A stretch of 13,313 nt of DNA, from the NCBI GenBank assembly GCA_041485845.1, contig JBGPKH010000191.1, positions 1 to 13,313 on the forward strand, read 5' to 3'. Each line of letters begins with the position of its first letter. The first letter of the stretch is position 1. The stretch is from OMOG01 sp041485845. Its GTDB lineage: Bacteria > Acidobacteriota > Terriglobia > Bryobacterales > Bryobacteraceae. A program made the position numbers and the translations under genes. Below, piece after piece: positions 6,568 through 12,891 of the stretch. The notes beneath the pieces were generated by a model. The model was not told the DNA's origin. It saw only the letters and a list, made by a program, of their open reading frames with translations, and made no database searches.

Positions 6568-8238
6568 GTGCATCGAATCGGCAAGTCGGCGGGGTTCGCG
6601 GCGGCAGCAAGCGTGGTGGGATGGCTCGTTTCGGCGCCGTCCGGCCCGGACCCGATCGTATTTGAGGACGTTGCGTCCCGGGCAGGCGTAGGGTTTGTCC
6701 TGCGGAACGGGGCCAAGGGCGACCGGCACCAGATCGAGACGATGGTTTCAGGCGTTGCCGTCTTCGATTACAACAACGATGGCTGGCCGGATCTGTATTT
6801 CGTGAACGGCGCCATCCAACCCGAACTCGAAAAAGCCGGCCCCTCCCACTACAACCGCCTCTACAGAAACAAAGGAGACGGCACGTTCACCGATGTGACG
6901 GAGCAGGCCGGTGTGCGGGGCCGGGGTTTTGAGATGGGAGTTGCGGCGGCGGACTATAACAATGACGGCGCGGCCGATCTGTTCATCGCGGGTGTCAATC
7001 GAAATACCCTCTACCGGAATCGTGGCGACGGTACGTTTGAAGATGTCACGGAACGGGCGGGGCTGGCCCACACGGGCACGCAGTCCAAGCCGTGGTCCGT
7101 TTCCGCGGGCTGGTTCGATTACGACGCCGATGGATGGTTGGACCTGTTTGTGGTGAACTATGTCGTCTGGTCGCCCGCCAAGGATCCGCCGTGTACCATA
7201 GGAAAAGTTCGCACCTATTGCCATCCGCGTTATTACGAGGGCTTGCCGAATCAGCTCTACCATAATAATGGCGACGGCACTTTCACGGACGTTTCGAAGT
7301 CTTCCGGCATTGCCGCCCACATCGGCAAGGGTATGGGCCTGGCGTTTCTCGACTACGATCTGGACGGGAGGCTGGACGTCTTCGTGGCCAACGATACGGT
7401 TCCCAATTTCCTGTTCCATAACGAAGGCGGAGGGCAGTTCCGCGAAGTGGGTCTGCGTGCGGGTGTGGCGTTCAACGAGGACGGCCGCGCGCTGAGCTCG
7501 ATGGGCGTGGACGCGCGCGATATCGACAACGATGGCCGCGAGGACGTCTGGGTGGCGGCCAACGCCAATGAAACCTTTCCCCTGTTCCGCAATCTGGGCA
7601 AAGGACTGCTGATGGACATTACCTACCCGAGCGGGATCGGCCGCCAGGTCATGCCGGCGACCGGCTGGAGCAACGGCATTTTCGATTTCAATAACGACGG
7701 GCACAAAGACCTTTTCGCCGCGTGCAGCGCGATCGACGACAACACGGAGCAATTCTCGGATCGCAAGTCCAGGCAGTCCAACCGGGTGCTGGCGAATCTG
7801 GGGAATTTGCATTTTGCCGACGTGAGCGCCGCGGCGGGCGCCTCCTTCCAGCAGCTTGGGGCGCATCGGGGCGCGGCTTTTGGAGATTTCGATCGCGACG
7901 GCAGGGTCGATGCCGTGGTGAGCCGCATCGGCCAGCGCGCCGAATTGTTCCGGAACATTTCGCCGGTGCGCAATCACTGGCTCGCGCTGCGATTGCGCGG
8001 CCGGCGGAGCAATCGGGATGGAATCGGTGCGCTGATTCATGTCGTGACGGCTTCCGGTGAGCAGTGGAACCGTGTGACCACCACCACGGGCTACGGCAGC
8101 TCGAGCGACCGGACGGTGTTTTTCGGGACCGGAAGGGATGCCGTCGTAAAGTCGATCGAGATTATGTGGCCGAGCGGCGTGCGGCAAAAGCTGGAGAATT
8201 TGAAGGCCGACCGGTATTTGATGGTAGACGAGCCGTAG
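6568..8238 (+). CDS. Exported FG-GAP/VCBS propeller with ASPIC/UnbV domain (CRTAC1-like)
   Basis: 556 residues from the GTG at 6568. The start is uncertain: TTG at 6553 and ATG at 6451 are in frame, none has a clear ribosome-binding site, and ATG 6451 overlaps the start codon of the divergent gene. The GTG gives a neat signal peptide (HRIGKS, then FAAAASVVGWLVSA). Seven calcium-loop motifs D-x-(N/D)-x-D-G-x-x-D lie at 67, 129, 184, 262, 318, 373 and 440, matching a seven-bladed FG-GAP propeller. LYRNKGDGTFTDVTEQAG-type inter-blade segments recur at about 98, 148, 230, 281 and 338. About residues 483-552 are the ASPIC/UnbV domain (RDGIGALI, TGYGSSSD, WPSGVRQKLENL). Family members are secreted, and no enzymatic activity is established for this type. 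It is divergent from the DUF1592 operon and converges on the TPR gene, 23 bases between stops, with no obvious terminator. Confidence 0.9.
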   Translation: MHRIGKSAGFAAAASVVGWLVSAPSGPDPIVFEDVASRAGVGFVLRNGAKGDRHQIETMVSGVAVFDYNNDGWPDLYFVNGAIQPELEKAGPSHYNRLYRNKGDGTFTDVTEQAGVRGRGFEMGVAAADYNNDGAADLFIAGVNRNTLYRNRGDGTFEDVTERAGLAHTGTQSKPWSVSAGWFDYDADGWLDLFVVNYVVWSPAKDPPCTIGKVRTYCHPRYYEGLPNQLYHNNGDGTFTDVSKSSGIAAHIGKGMGLAFLDYDLDGRLDVFVANDTVPNFLFHNEGGGQFREVGLRAGVAFNEDGRALSSMGVDARDIDNDGREDVWVAANANETFPLFRNLGKGLLMDITYPSGIGRQVMPATGWSNGIFDFNNDGHKDLFAACSAIDDNTEQFSDRKSRQSNRVLANLGNLHFADVSAAAGASFQQLGAHRGAAFGDFDRDGRVDAVVSRIGQRAELFRNISPVRNHWLALRLRGRRSNRDGIGALIHVVTASGEQWNRVTTTTGYGSSSDRTVFFGTGRDAVVKSIEIMWPSGVRQKLENLKADRYLMVDEP

Positions 8239-8261
8239 CGTCCTTGGTCGCGTGCCGCCGG

Positions 8262-9182
8262 CTAGCGCTTTCCGGCCCAGCCTTCCTGCCCCAGACGCAT
8301 TTCCAGCTCGCCCTCCCTGGTTCTGCCCAGCCTCAGATAAGCGCGGCCCAGCAAGAGATGCGCGTCGAAATTCGCAGGCGCGAGCCGGACCGCCTTTTCG
8401 AGACACGCGGTCGCGGCATCGAGTTTGTCCAGGTGCAGCAGAACGCGGCCCAACTCCAGGTTTGCGCGCGCGGACGAGGGTACGTCCTCGACGGCCTGCT
8501 GGAGCGGGCGAAGAGCCGCTTCGGTACTGCCCTGCCGGAAGAGGAATGCGCCGAAGTCGATACGCGGGTCCTCAGCGTCGCGCAGTGGGCGCGCGGCGAG
8601 TTGGATCGCCTTGACGAAGTGCCGCTCCGCTTCCGCCGGCGAGCCTAGAGCCGCGAAGTTCAGCGCCATGGCCCGATGAACCTTTGCCGCCATCGTCCGA
8701 GGCGCCGCGCGCAAAGCTTTCTCGAACGGAGCGCGCGCCGCTTCGTAATGGCCCAGCGCATACAGGTTGCGGGCCAGATAGTAGCAGGCCTCCTCGTCCC
8801 GAGGAGCAAGCTCGCAGGCTTTGCCAAGGGACGTGGCGGCGCGATCGAGATCGCCGCTGGAGGTGGTGACCAGACCCAGCACCTTCCAGACCTGCGCGTT
8901 GGTTGGAGTGAGAGCGGCGGCACGTTCCAGGAACGGACGGGCCGCGGCCGAACGTCCCGCGCGAAAGTGCGCCAATCCCAGATAGAAATGGCACTCGGAG
9001 GAATCGGGATTGCGCTGCACTACCTCGGAGAGGATCCGCACCGCATCGTCCAGGCGTCCTGCTTCGACGGCCGCAATTCCGTCGGCGACGGTTTGTCCGT
9101 TGAGCGGTGCGGCCGCGACGCAGAATATGCACAGGAGGACCCAGCGGCTTTTCGATACGTGAGTGAAATTCTTCGGTCTCAC
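8262..9182 (-). CDS. Exported TPR-repeat protein (about 8 TPRs)
   Basis: 306 residues. The N-terminal segment SRWVLLCIFCVAAAPLNGQ (12-30) is a Sec signal. The rest is TPR from about residue 32 to the end, roughly eight 34-residue units: 32-61, 62-95, 96-129, 130-163, 164-200, about 201-235, about 236-269 and 270-303. Typical signatures include CHFYLGLAHFRAGR and ARANLELGRVLLHLDKLDAA. There is no catalytic domain, so it is a protein-protein scaffold in the periplasm or on the cell surface. The only usable start is GTG at 9182; a stop lies 8 codons further up and no start codon intervenes. No strong ribosome-binding site precedes it. Start confidence is moderate, family confidence high. The neighbouring decayed TPR gene is on the opposite strand and is not its continuation. 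Confidence 0.88.
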   Translation of the reverse strand: MRPKNFTHVSKSRWVLLCIFCVAAAPLNGQTVADGIAAVEAGRLDDAVRILSEVVQRNPDSSECHFYLGLAHFRAGRSAAARPFLERAAALTPTNAQVWKVLGLVTTSSGDLDRAATSLGKACELAPRDEEACYYLARNLYALGHYEAARAPFEKALRAAPRTMAAKVHRAMALNFAALGSPAEAERHFVKAIQLAARPLRDAEDPRIDFGAFLFRQGSTEAALRPLQQAVEDVPSSARANLELGRVLLHLDKLDAATACLEKAVRLAPANFDAHLLLGRAYLRLGRTREGELEMRLGQEGWAGKR

Positions 9183-9227
9183 ATCGGCAACGGTGAGCGG
9201 TTCCTACCCGGAGGAACTTCACCCCCA

Positions 9228-9233
9228 ATTGTA
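9228..9233 (-). promoter_or_regulatory. Candidate -10 box (TACAAT) for the TPR gene
   Basis: On the minus strand TGTACAAT stands about 46 nt upstream of the GTG at 9182. No recognisable -35 hexamer. The same hexamer precedes the DUF4832-type gene. Confidence 0.3.
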
Positions 9234-9252
9234 CATACCGCGGCTAAATGGC

Positions 9253-9660
9253 GCCGCCATCACCGGCCTCCGCGCGTCCTTGCGCCTCGTCCCCGGCCAA
9301 CCGCAGGCGCTAAACAATCTCGGCGCCGCGTTGAAACGGGGGCCGGACGGCCTCGCCCCGGTCTTCGCGCATGCGGCGTCGCAGCGCGAGCTCGCGGAAT
9401 GGGTGATCCGTTGGGAGGGCCGCATCGGCTGCGGTTCCGGAAGACCGCGAAGTGCGCGAGCAACTCCTGACGGCGCCGATCGGGATTACCACCGCGGCGG
9501 AAAGCTATCGCGAACTGGTAACACTCGATCCTGGCAACGCCGATCTGCGGAACAATCCCGGGATCATGCTGGCGCGGATGGGCGATCTCGCGGGCGATCG
9601 CGGAATTTGAAGCCGCGCCGAAGATCCATCCCTCTCACGAGTCCGCGCGCGCCTTAATTT
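9253..9660 (+). pseudogene. Decayed TPR gene with an inserted LRR-gene fragment
   Basis: Two separated TPR-like stretches can be read. The first (about 9253-9340) gives AITGLRASLRLVPGQPQALN followed by NLGAALKR. After a 75-bp segment copied from the downstream LRR gene, a second stretch in another frame (from 9431) gives AAESYRELVTLDPGNADLRN and then PGIMLARMGDLAGD. Near 9591-9602 the frame shifts again: IAEFEAAPKIHPSHESARA continues the TPR pattern one frame over, as if two bases were lost from GGCGCGATCGCG. A TGA at 9608-9610 ends the previous frame. The pattern A-x(3)-(Y/F)-x(2)-(L/A)-x(2)-(L/I)-x-P-x(2)-x-A is clear TPR. The intact TPR gene next door is on the opposite strand, so this is a different gene's 3' part. 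Its upstream boundary cannot be placed. Confidence 0.7.
9353..9427 (+). repeat. 75-bp direct repeat, copy A (displaced)
   Basis: Matches 9850-9924 with two differences (C/T at 9358 versus 9855, T/C at 9411 versus 9908); the offset is 497 bases. It encodes FAHAASQRELAEWVIRWEGR, the signal-peptide end and opening of the LRR protein, but here it lies inside a decayed TPR gene. Outside the boundaries similarity stops abruptly. Confidence 0.93.
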
Positions 9661-9720
9661 GGACTCGATGCGGCGGAGGTTGCCAAACCGCTGAAAGCCG
9701 CCGCGGAATCGTTGGGGTGC

Positions 9721-9726
9721 TATACT
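9721..9726 (+). promoter_or_regulatory. Candidate -10 box (TATACT) for the LRR gene pair
   Basis: GCTATACTCC lies 95 bases before the ATG at 9822. No good -35 hexamer is visible 16-18 bases upstream. If used, it would give a leader of roughly 90 nt containing the hairpin at 9755-9776 and the G10 tract. Confidence 0.3.
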
Positions 9727-9754
9727 CCGATTTTGCTCGACCGCTTGCTGGCGC

Positions 9755-9776
9755 GCGCGGCTCCAAGAAGCCGCGC
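9755..9776 (+). repeat. Strong GC hairpin in the LRR leader, possibly REP-like
   Basis: Arms GCGCGGCT and AGCCGCGC pair perfectly around the 6-base loop CCAAGA. No T-run follows, so it is not a simple terminator. The flanking CGCTTGCTGGCGCG resembles, from memory, dispersed palindromic repeats in acidobacterial genomes; that cannot be confirmed here. Confidence 0.45.
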
Positions 9777-9807
9777 CGCGGCCGTGAAGGGGGTCGGAGC
9801 CGGCTCT

Positions 9808-9817
9808 GGGGGGGGGG
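9808..9817 (+). promoter_or_regulatory. G10 homopolymer at the ribosome-binding site of the first LRR gene
   Basis: Ten consecutive G end 4 bases before the ATG at 9822. The run occupies the place of the Shine-Dalgarno sequence, and no other GGAGG-like site lies at proper spacing. Length changes here would alter spacing and could tune translation, or the run may be an assembly or sequencing artefact. Confidence 0.55.
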
Positions 9818-9821
9818 TGTC

Positions 9822-11804
9822 ATGTTCCGAACAATCCTTGCCTTTTCCATCGCCTCGGTCTTCGCGCATGCGGCGTCGCAGCGCGAGCTCGCGGAATGGG
9901 TGATCCGCTGGGAGGGCCGCATCGTTCTCGAAGGCAGCCGCCAGCCGATTAACGAGTTTGCGCAGCTTCCGTCCGGTGACTTCAACATCGTTAGCATCGA
10001 CCTCACCGGCGCCGTCATGCTTCCCTCCGAATTGGAGAAACTCGCGGGGCTGACCACCTTGCGCGAACTCTATCTTCCGGGCCCGATCTGGAATCCGGGC
10101 GGCGGCAACGAGGACGCCAACGGGGTATTCAAATCGCTTGCCACCCTCAAGAATCTCGAGAAGTTATATTTCGGATGGCACTTCAGCGCGCAGATCAATG
10201 TCCGCGACACCGGCGCCAAGAACCTGCTCGCCCTCACGGAATTGAGGGATTTTCGCTGCGCGCAGTGCCGATTGACGAACATCAACCTCTCGCCGCTCAC
10301 CAAGCTTCGCAGCCTGGACGTCGGCTATACCCCGTTCAGCGATACCGCTCTCGAAGGACTCGCGGGCATGAAGGAACTGCGGCGGCTGATCCTCCGCGAC
10401 ACCATGGTCACCGACGAGGGACTAAAACATCTGGCCGGCTTGACGCAGCTCCAGGAACTGGACCTCTCGGGAACGCGGACGACCGACCGAGGCATCGAGT
10501 TCATGCGCAAGATGACGGCGATGCGCAAGCTGAACCTGCTGGGCGCCCGTGCGACGGACGCCAGTATGGACGCGCTGGCCGGCATGAAACAGTTGCAAGT
10601 GGTGAATTTGTATCGCACGCAGATCACCAACGCCGGCGTGGCGCGCTTGCAGGAATTGAAGGAGCTGACCGATATCGACCTGCGCTATAGCCGCGTGACT
10701 TCCAACGGTGTCGAAGCCCTGCGAGCGGCGCTGCCGAATACCAAAGTGCAATTTGCCGGCTCTTCGCCGATTCGGCCGAAAACCGCGGGAGCGGCCCGGC
10801 CGGCGGCCAACACCGATCGGGCGATCGCCGCCTGGGTGAAGGCCATGGGCGGTATGGCGGATATTTCCGGCGAACGCCTCAAGGCGGTCGACCTCTCCTC
10901 GACGTCCATCAGCGACGCTCAGTTGTCGTATCTATCGGGGCTGGCCGGTCTGGAAAAACTCAATCTCGAAGTCACGCAAGTCGGCGACCTGGGACTGGCT
11001 TCGCTCGCCGGCCTGACCGGTCTCCAAGAGCTCAATCTCAACCATACGACGGTCTCGGACGCGGGGCTGGCGAAGCTCGCGGGATTGACCCGGATCCAGA
11101 GCCTCAAGCTTGCCGGAACGCTGGTGGAGGGGCCGGGGCTCGCTTCTCTGAGCCGCCTCACCGGATTGCGCGAGTTGGATCTCGCAGGCACGCGAGTCGT
11201 TGACGAAAGCCTGTCTTTAGTCGGCAAGATGGCCGCGCTGGAGCGCCTGAGGCTCAGTCATACGGATGTGGCGGACAACGGCATGAAGCACGTTGCTTTG
11301 CTCACGAGGCTTCAGGTTTTGGACCTTTCGGGCAGCGACGTTGGCGACGGCGGCCTCGCGCAAATTGCGGCGCTCACGAATCTGCGGGAGCTGTATCTGA
11401 ATCACGCCCGCTTCACCGACAAGGGGTTGGCATCGCTCGAGCCGCTGCAAAACCTGGAACGGATCGAGATGTTCCGAACTCGCGCGACGAACACGGGTGT
11501 CGAGGCTCTCACCGCCCTGAAGAATCTCGCAGCGGTCAAGCTGGACTACACGGCGGTGGACGACAAGGCTTTAGAAGCCCTGAAGCGCCTTCCGCGACTG
11601 CGAGAGCTGAGCCTCGATTCCACCGGCGTCACCGATAGCGGCGCTGCGCTCCTCAAGTCGATGGTTGGCCTGAAATCGCTGAACCTCTACCATACCCTGG
11701 TGACGGAAAAAGGATTGCAGGAGCTTAAGAGCGCGCTGCCCTCCTGCGAGATCGTTTTCGACCGCGATTCGGCGCTGCCGAATCGAAGGAGTGCTCTGCG
11801 ATGA
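9822..11804 (+). CDS. Exported leucine-rich-repeat protein made of two fused LRR modules
   Basis: 660 residues from the ATG at 9822. An in-frame GTG at 9717 was not used because it would bury the signal peptide. MFRTILAFSIASVFAHA is the Sec signal (cleavage near residue 17). Module 1 (about 22-312) opens with ELAEWVIRWEGR and carries about 10 LRRs. Module 2 (about 331-648) opens with RAIAAWVKAMGG and carries about 12. The repeat is about 24 residues, L-x-x-L-x-L-x-x-T-x-(V/I)-(T/S)-D-x-G-L-x-x-L, as in LQELDLSGTRTTDRGIEFM. Each module ends with a similar cap: LRAALPNTKVQF (301-312) and LKSALPSCEIVF (635-646). A Pro/Ala-rich linker (313-330) joins them. The protein probably forms a curved extracellular or periplasmic binding surface; the partner is unknown. 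No membrane anchor or enzymatic domain is visible. Its stop overlaps the next ATG (ATGA), so the two genes are co-translated. Confidence 0.92.
   Translation: MFRTILAFSIASVFAHAASQRELAEWVIRWEGRIVLEGSRQPINEFAQLPSGDFNIVSIDLTGAVMLPSELEKLAGLTTLRELYLPGPIWNPGGGNEDANGVFKSLATLKNLEKLYFGWHFSAQINVRDTGAKNLLALTELRDFRCAQCRLTNINLSPLTKLRSLDVGYTPFSDTALEGLAGMKELRRLILRDTMVTDEGLKHLAGLTQLQELDLSGTRTTDRGIEFMRKMTAMRKLNLLGARATDASMDALAGMKQLQVVNLYRTQITNAGVARLQELKELTDIDLRYSRVTSNGVEALRAALPNTKVQFAGSSPIRPKTAGAARPAANTDRAIAAWVKAMGGMADISGERLKAVDLSSTSISDAQLSYLSGLAGLEKLNLEVTQVGDLGLASLAGLTGLQELNLNHTTVSDAGLAKLAGLTRIQSLKLAGTLVEGPGLASLSRLTGLRELDLAGTRVVDESLSLVGKMAALERLRLSHTDVADNGMKHVALLTRLQVLDLSGSDVGDGGLAQIAALTNLRELYLNHARFTDKGLASLEPLQNLERIEMFRTRATNTGVEALTALKNLAAVKLDYTAVDDKALEALKRLPRLRELSLDSTGVTDSGAALLKSMVGLKSLNLYHTLVTEKGLQELKSALPSCEIVFDRDSALPNRRSALR
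9850..9924 (+). repeat. 75-bp direct repeat, copy B (native, inside the LRR gene)
   Basis: This is the copy in its natural context: it covers the end of the signal peptide, the cleavage site (AHA|AS) and the opening motif of module 1. Copy A is at 9353-9427. Confidence 0.93.
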
Positions 11805-12820
11805 AACGACACTGGCGCCCCGGCCTGGCAGGCATCCTTAGTTTCGCGCTGTGGTTCGCTGCATCCATTCCGGCGGCGGAAGTCATTCCCGGCGGCGATG
11901 CGCAGTGGGTCGAAGACGCCGGCGGCGCGGTCGTGCGCGATGCGGCCGGCAAAATTACCGGCGTCGATCTGCGCGCCAGTTGGGTCACCGATACCGACCT
12001 CCGCAAGCTCATGCATTTGCCGAATCTGACCCACCTGGATCTCTCCCTCACCCGCATCACCGATCAGGGAATGCAGGAGATCAAGAGCCTGCCCGGGATC
12101 GTCGATTTGAGCCTCTATTTCGCGGAGTACGTGACCGATGAAGGACTGGCCGCGATCAAAGGCTGGAAGAGGCTGAAGCGGCTCAACGTTCACGGGACCA
12201 AAATCAGCGACACGACGCTCGAGCACATTTCGGGCATCACGACGCTCGAACAGCTCAATATCGGCTCCGCCATGATCACCGACGTCGGCCTGGAACGCCT
12301 GGCTTCGCTGCCGAACCTCAAAGAGTTGACGATGGGCGGCAACGAATTAGGCGATGCCGGGTTGCAAGCTCTCCGCCAGATGCCCGGGCTTACCTATCTG
12401 GATCTGAACGGGAGGCAGGGGACCGATTCCAACGTCTGGTCCATCGCCATGTCGGACACCGGGCTCGACGCGGTTCTCTCGCTAGTGAACCTGCGCGAGC
12501 TGCGCTTCGGCTGCACTTTCGTGGGGGTCGGCGTCGAGGGGAACAGGTTTGCGACGGTGAGCGCGATGAGCGTCACCACGCGCTGGCTGGAAAGGATGAA
12601 GTCGCTGGCCAAGCTGGAAAAGCTGAAGCTGCAAGGCTGTAATAAGGTCGACGATGAGTCGCTTGCCGTACTCGCGGCCTTTCCCGCCCTGCGCGAACTG
12701 GACCTCAAGGGCGCCTCGGTCACCGGGAAAGGCCTCGCGATGTTTCGGGCGGTCAAGCCGGAAGCGGTGATCTATTCCGGCCCGTGGGACGGGAAAGCGG
12801 CGGCTTTTCGAAATAATTAG
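11801..12820 (+). CDS. Exported leucine-rich-repeat protein, single module
   Basis: 339 residues. The ATG at 11801 overlaps the preceding TGA by 4 bases and has AAGGAG at 11786-11791, 9 nt upstream. Residues 1-26 are a Sec signal (LAGILSFALWFAASIPAA). The mature protein opens with DAQWVEDAGGAVVRD (33-47), the same W-V-x3-G motif that opens both modules of the upstream protein. About 11 LRRs of 24 residues follow (NLTHLDLSLTRITDQGMQEI and similar), with two longer ones that carry insertions: NGRQGTDSNVWSIAMSD, and the stretch from GCTFVGVGVEGNR to VTTRWLERM. It ends with a cap VKPEAVIYSGPWDG. It is not a copy of the neighbour, since the repeats differ, but it has the same architecture. It probably works together with the upstream LRR protein, inferred from coupling. 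Confidence 0.92.
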   Translation: MKRHWRPGLAGILSFALWFAASIPAAEVIPGGDAQWVEDAGGAVVRDAAGKITGVDLRASWVTDTDLRKLMHLPNLTHLDLSLTRITDQGMQEIKSLPGIVDLSLYFAEYVTDEGLAAIKGWKRLKRLNVHGTKISDTTLEHISGITTLEQLNIGSAMITDVGLERLASLPNLKELTMGGNELGDAGLQALRQMPGLTYLDLNGRQGTDSNVWSIAMSDTGLDAVLSLVNLRELRFGCTFVGVGVEGNRFATVSAMSVTTRWLERMKSLAKLEKLKLQGCNKVDDESLAVLAAFPALRELDLKGASVTGKGLAMFRAVKPEAVIYSGPWDGKAAAFRNN

Positions 12821-12862
12821 GCTGCCCCACCAGCCGATTAGCCGCCGCTAAATCGATTCGTG

Positions 12863-12868
12863 TATACT
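12863..12868 (+). promoter_or_regulatory. Candidate -10 box (TATACT) for the alpha/beta-hydrolase gene
   Basis: GTGTATACTTG lies 24 bases before the ATG at 12892. No clear -35. It suggests separate transcription from the LRR pair, whose stop is 71 bases upstream of that ATG. A short hairpin (GGCTG/CAGCC) lies between but lacks a T-run. Confidence 0.4.
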
Positions 12869-12891
12869 TGCCCTAAACTTGGAGGAGCGCG

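Noticed and set aside
4446..6716. Longer 756-residue version of the DUF1592 protein
   Set aside because: The extra 88 residues are not domain-like, overlap the divergent propeller gene, and hide a signal peptide that has its own ribosome-binding site at 6452.
8239..8261. Terminator between the convergent propeller and TPR genes
   Set aside because: The 23 bases contain no stable stem and no T-run on either strand.
6748..8406. Minus-strand open frame of 552 codons with repeating VVIE-like segments
   Set aside because: The repetition is the antisense of the seven D-x-N-x-D-G loops of the propeller gene; the sense strand has a clear protein family.
9163..9657. A 164-codon plus-strand frame as a real gene
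   Set aside because: It overlaps the start of the TPR gene, mixes one TPR fragment, the copied LRR fragment and then out-of-frame sequence; better explained as a pseudogene region.
10300..12750. DNA-level tandem repeat array in the LRR genes
   Set aside because: The periodicity is at protein level (24 residues); the underlying DNA units are too divergent to be called a DNA repeat.
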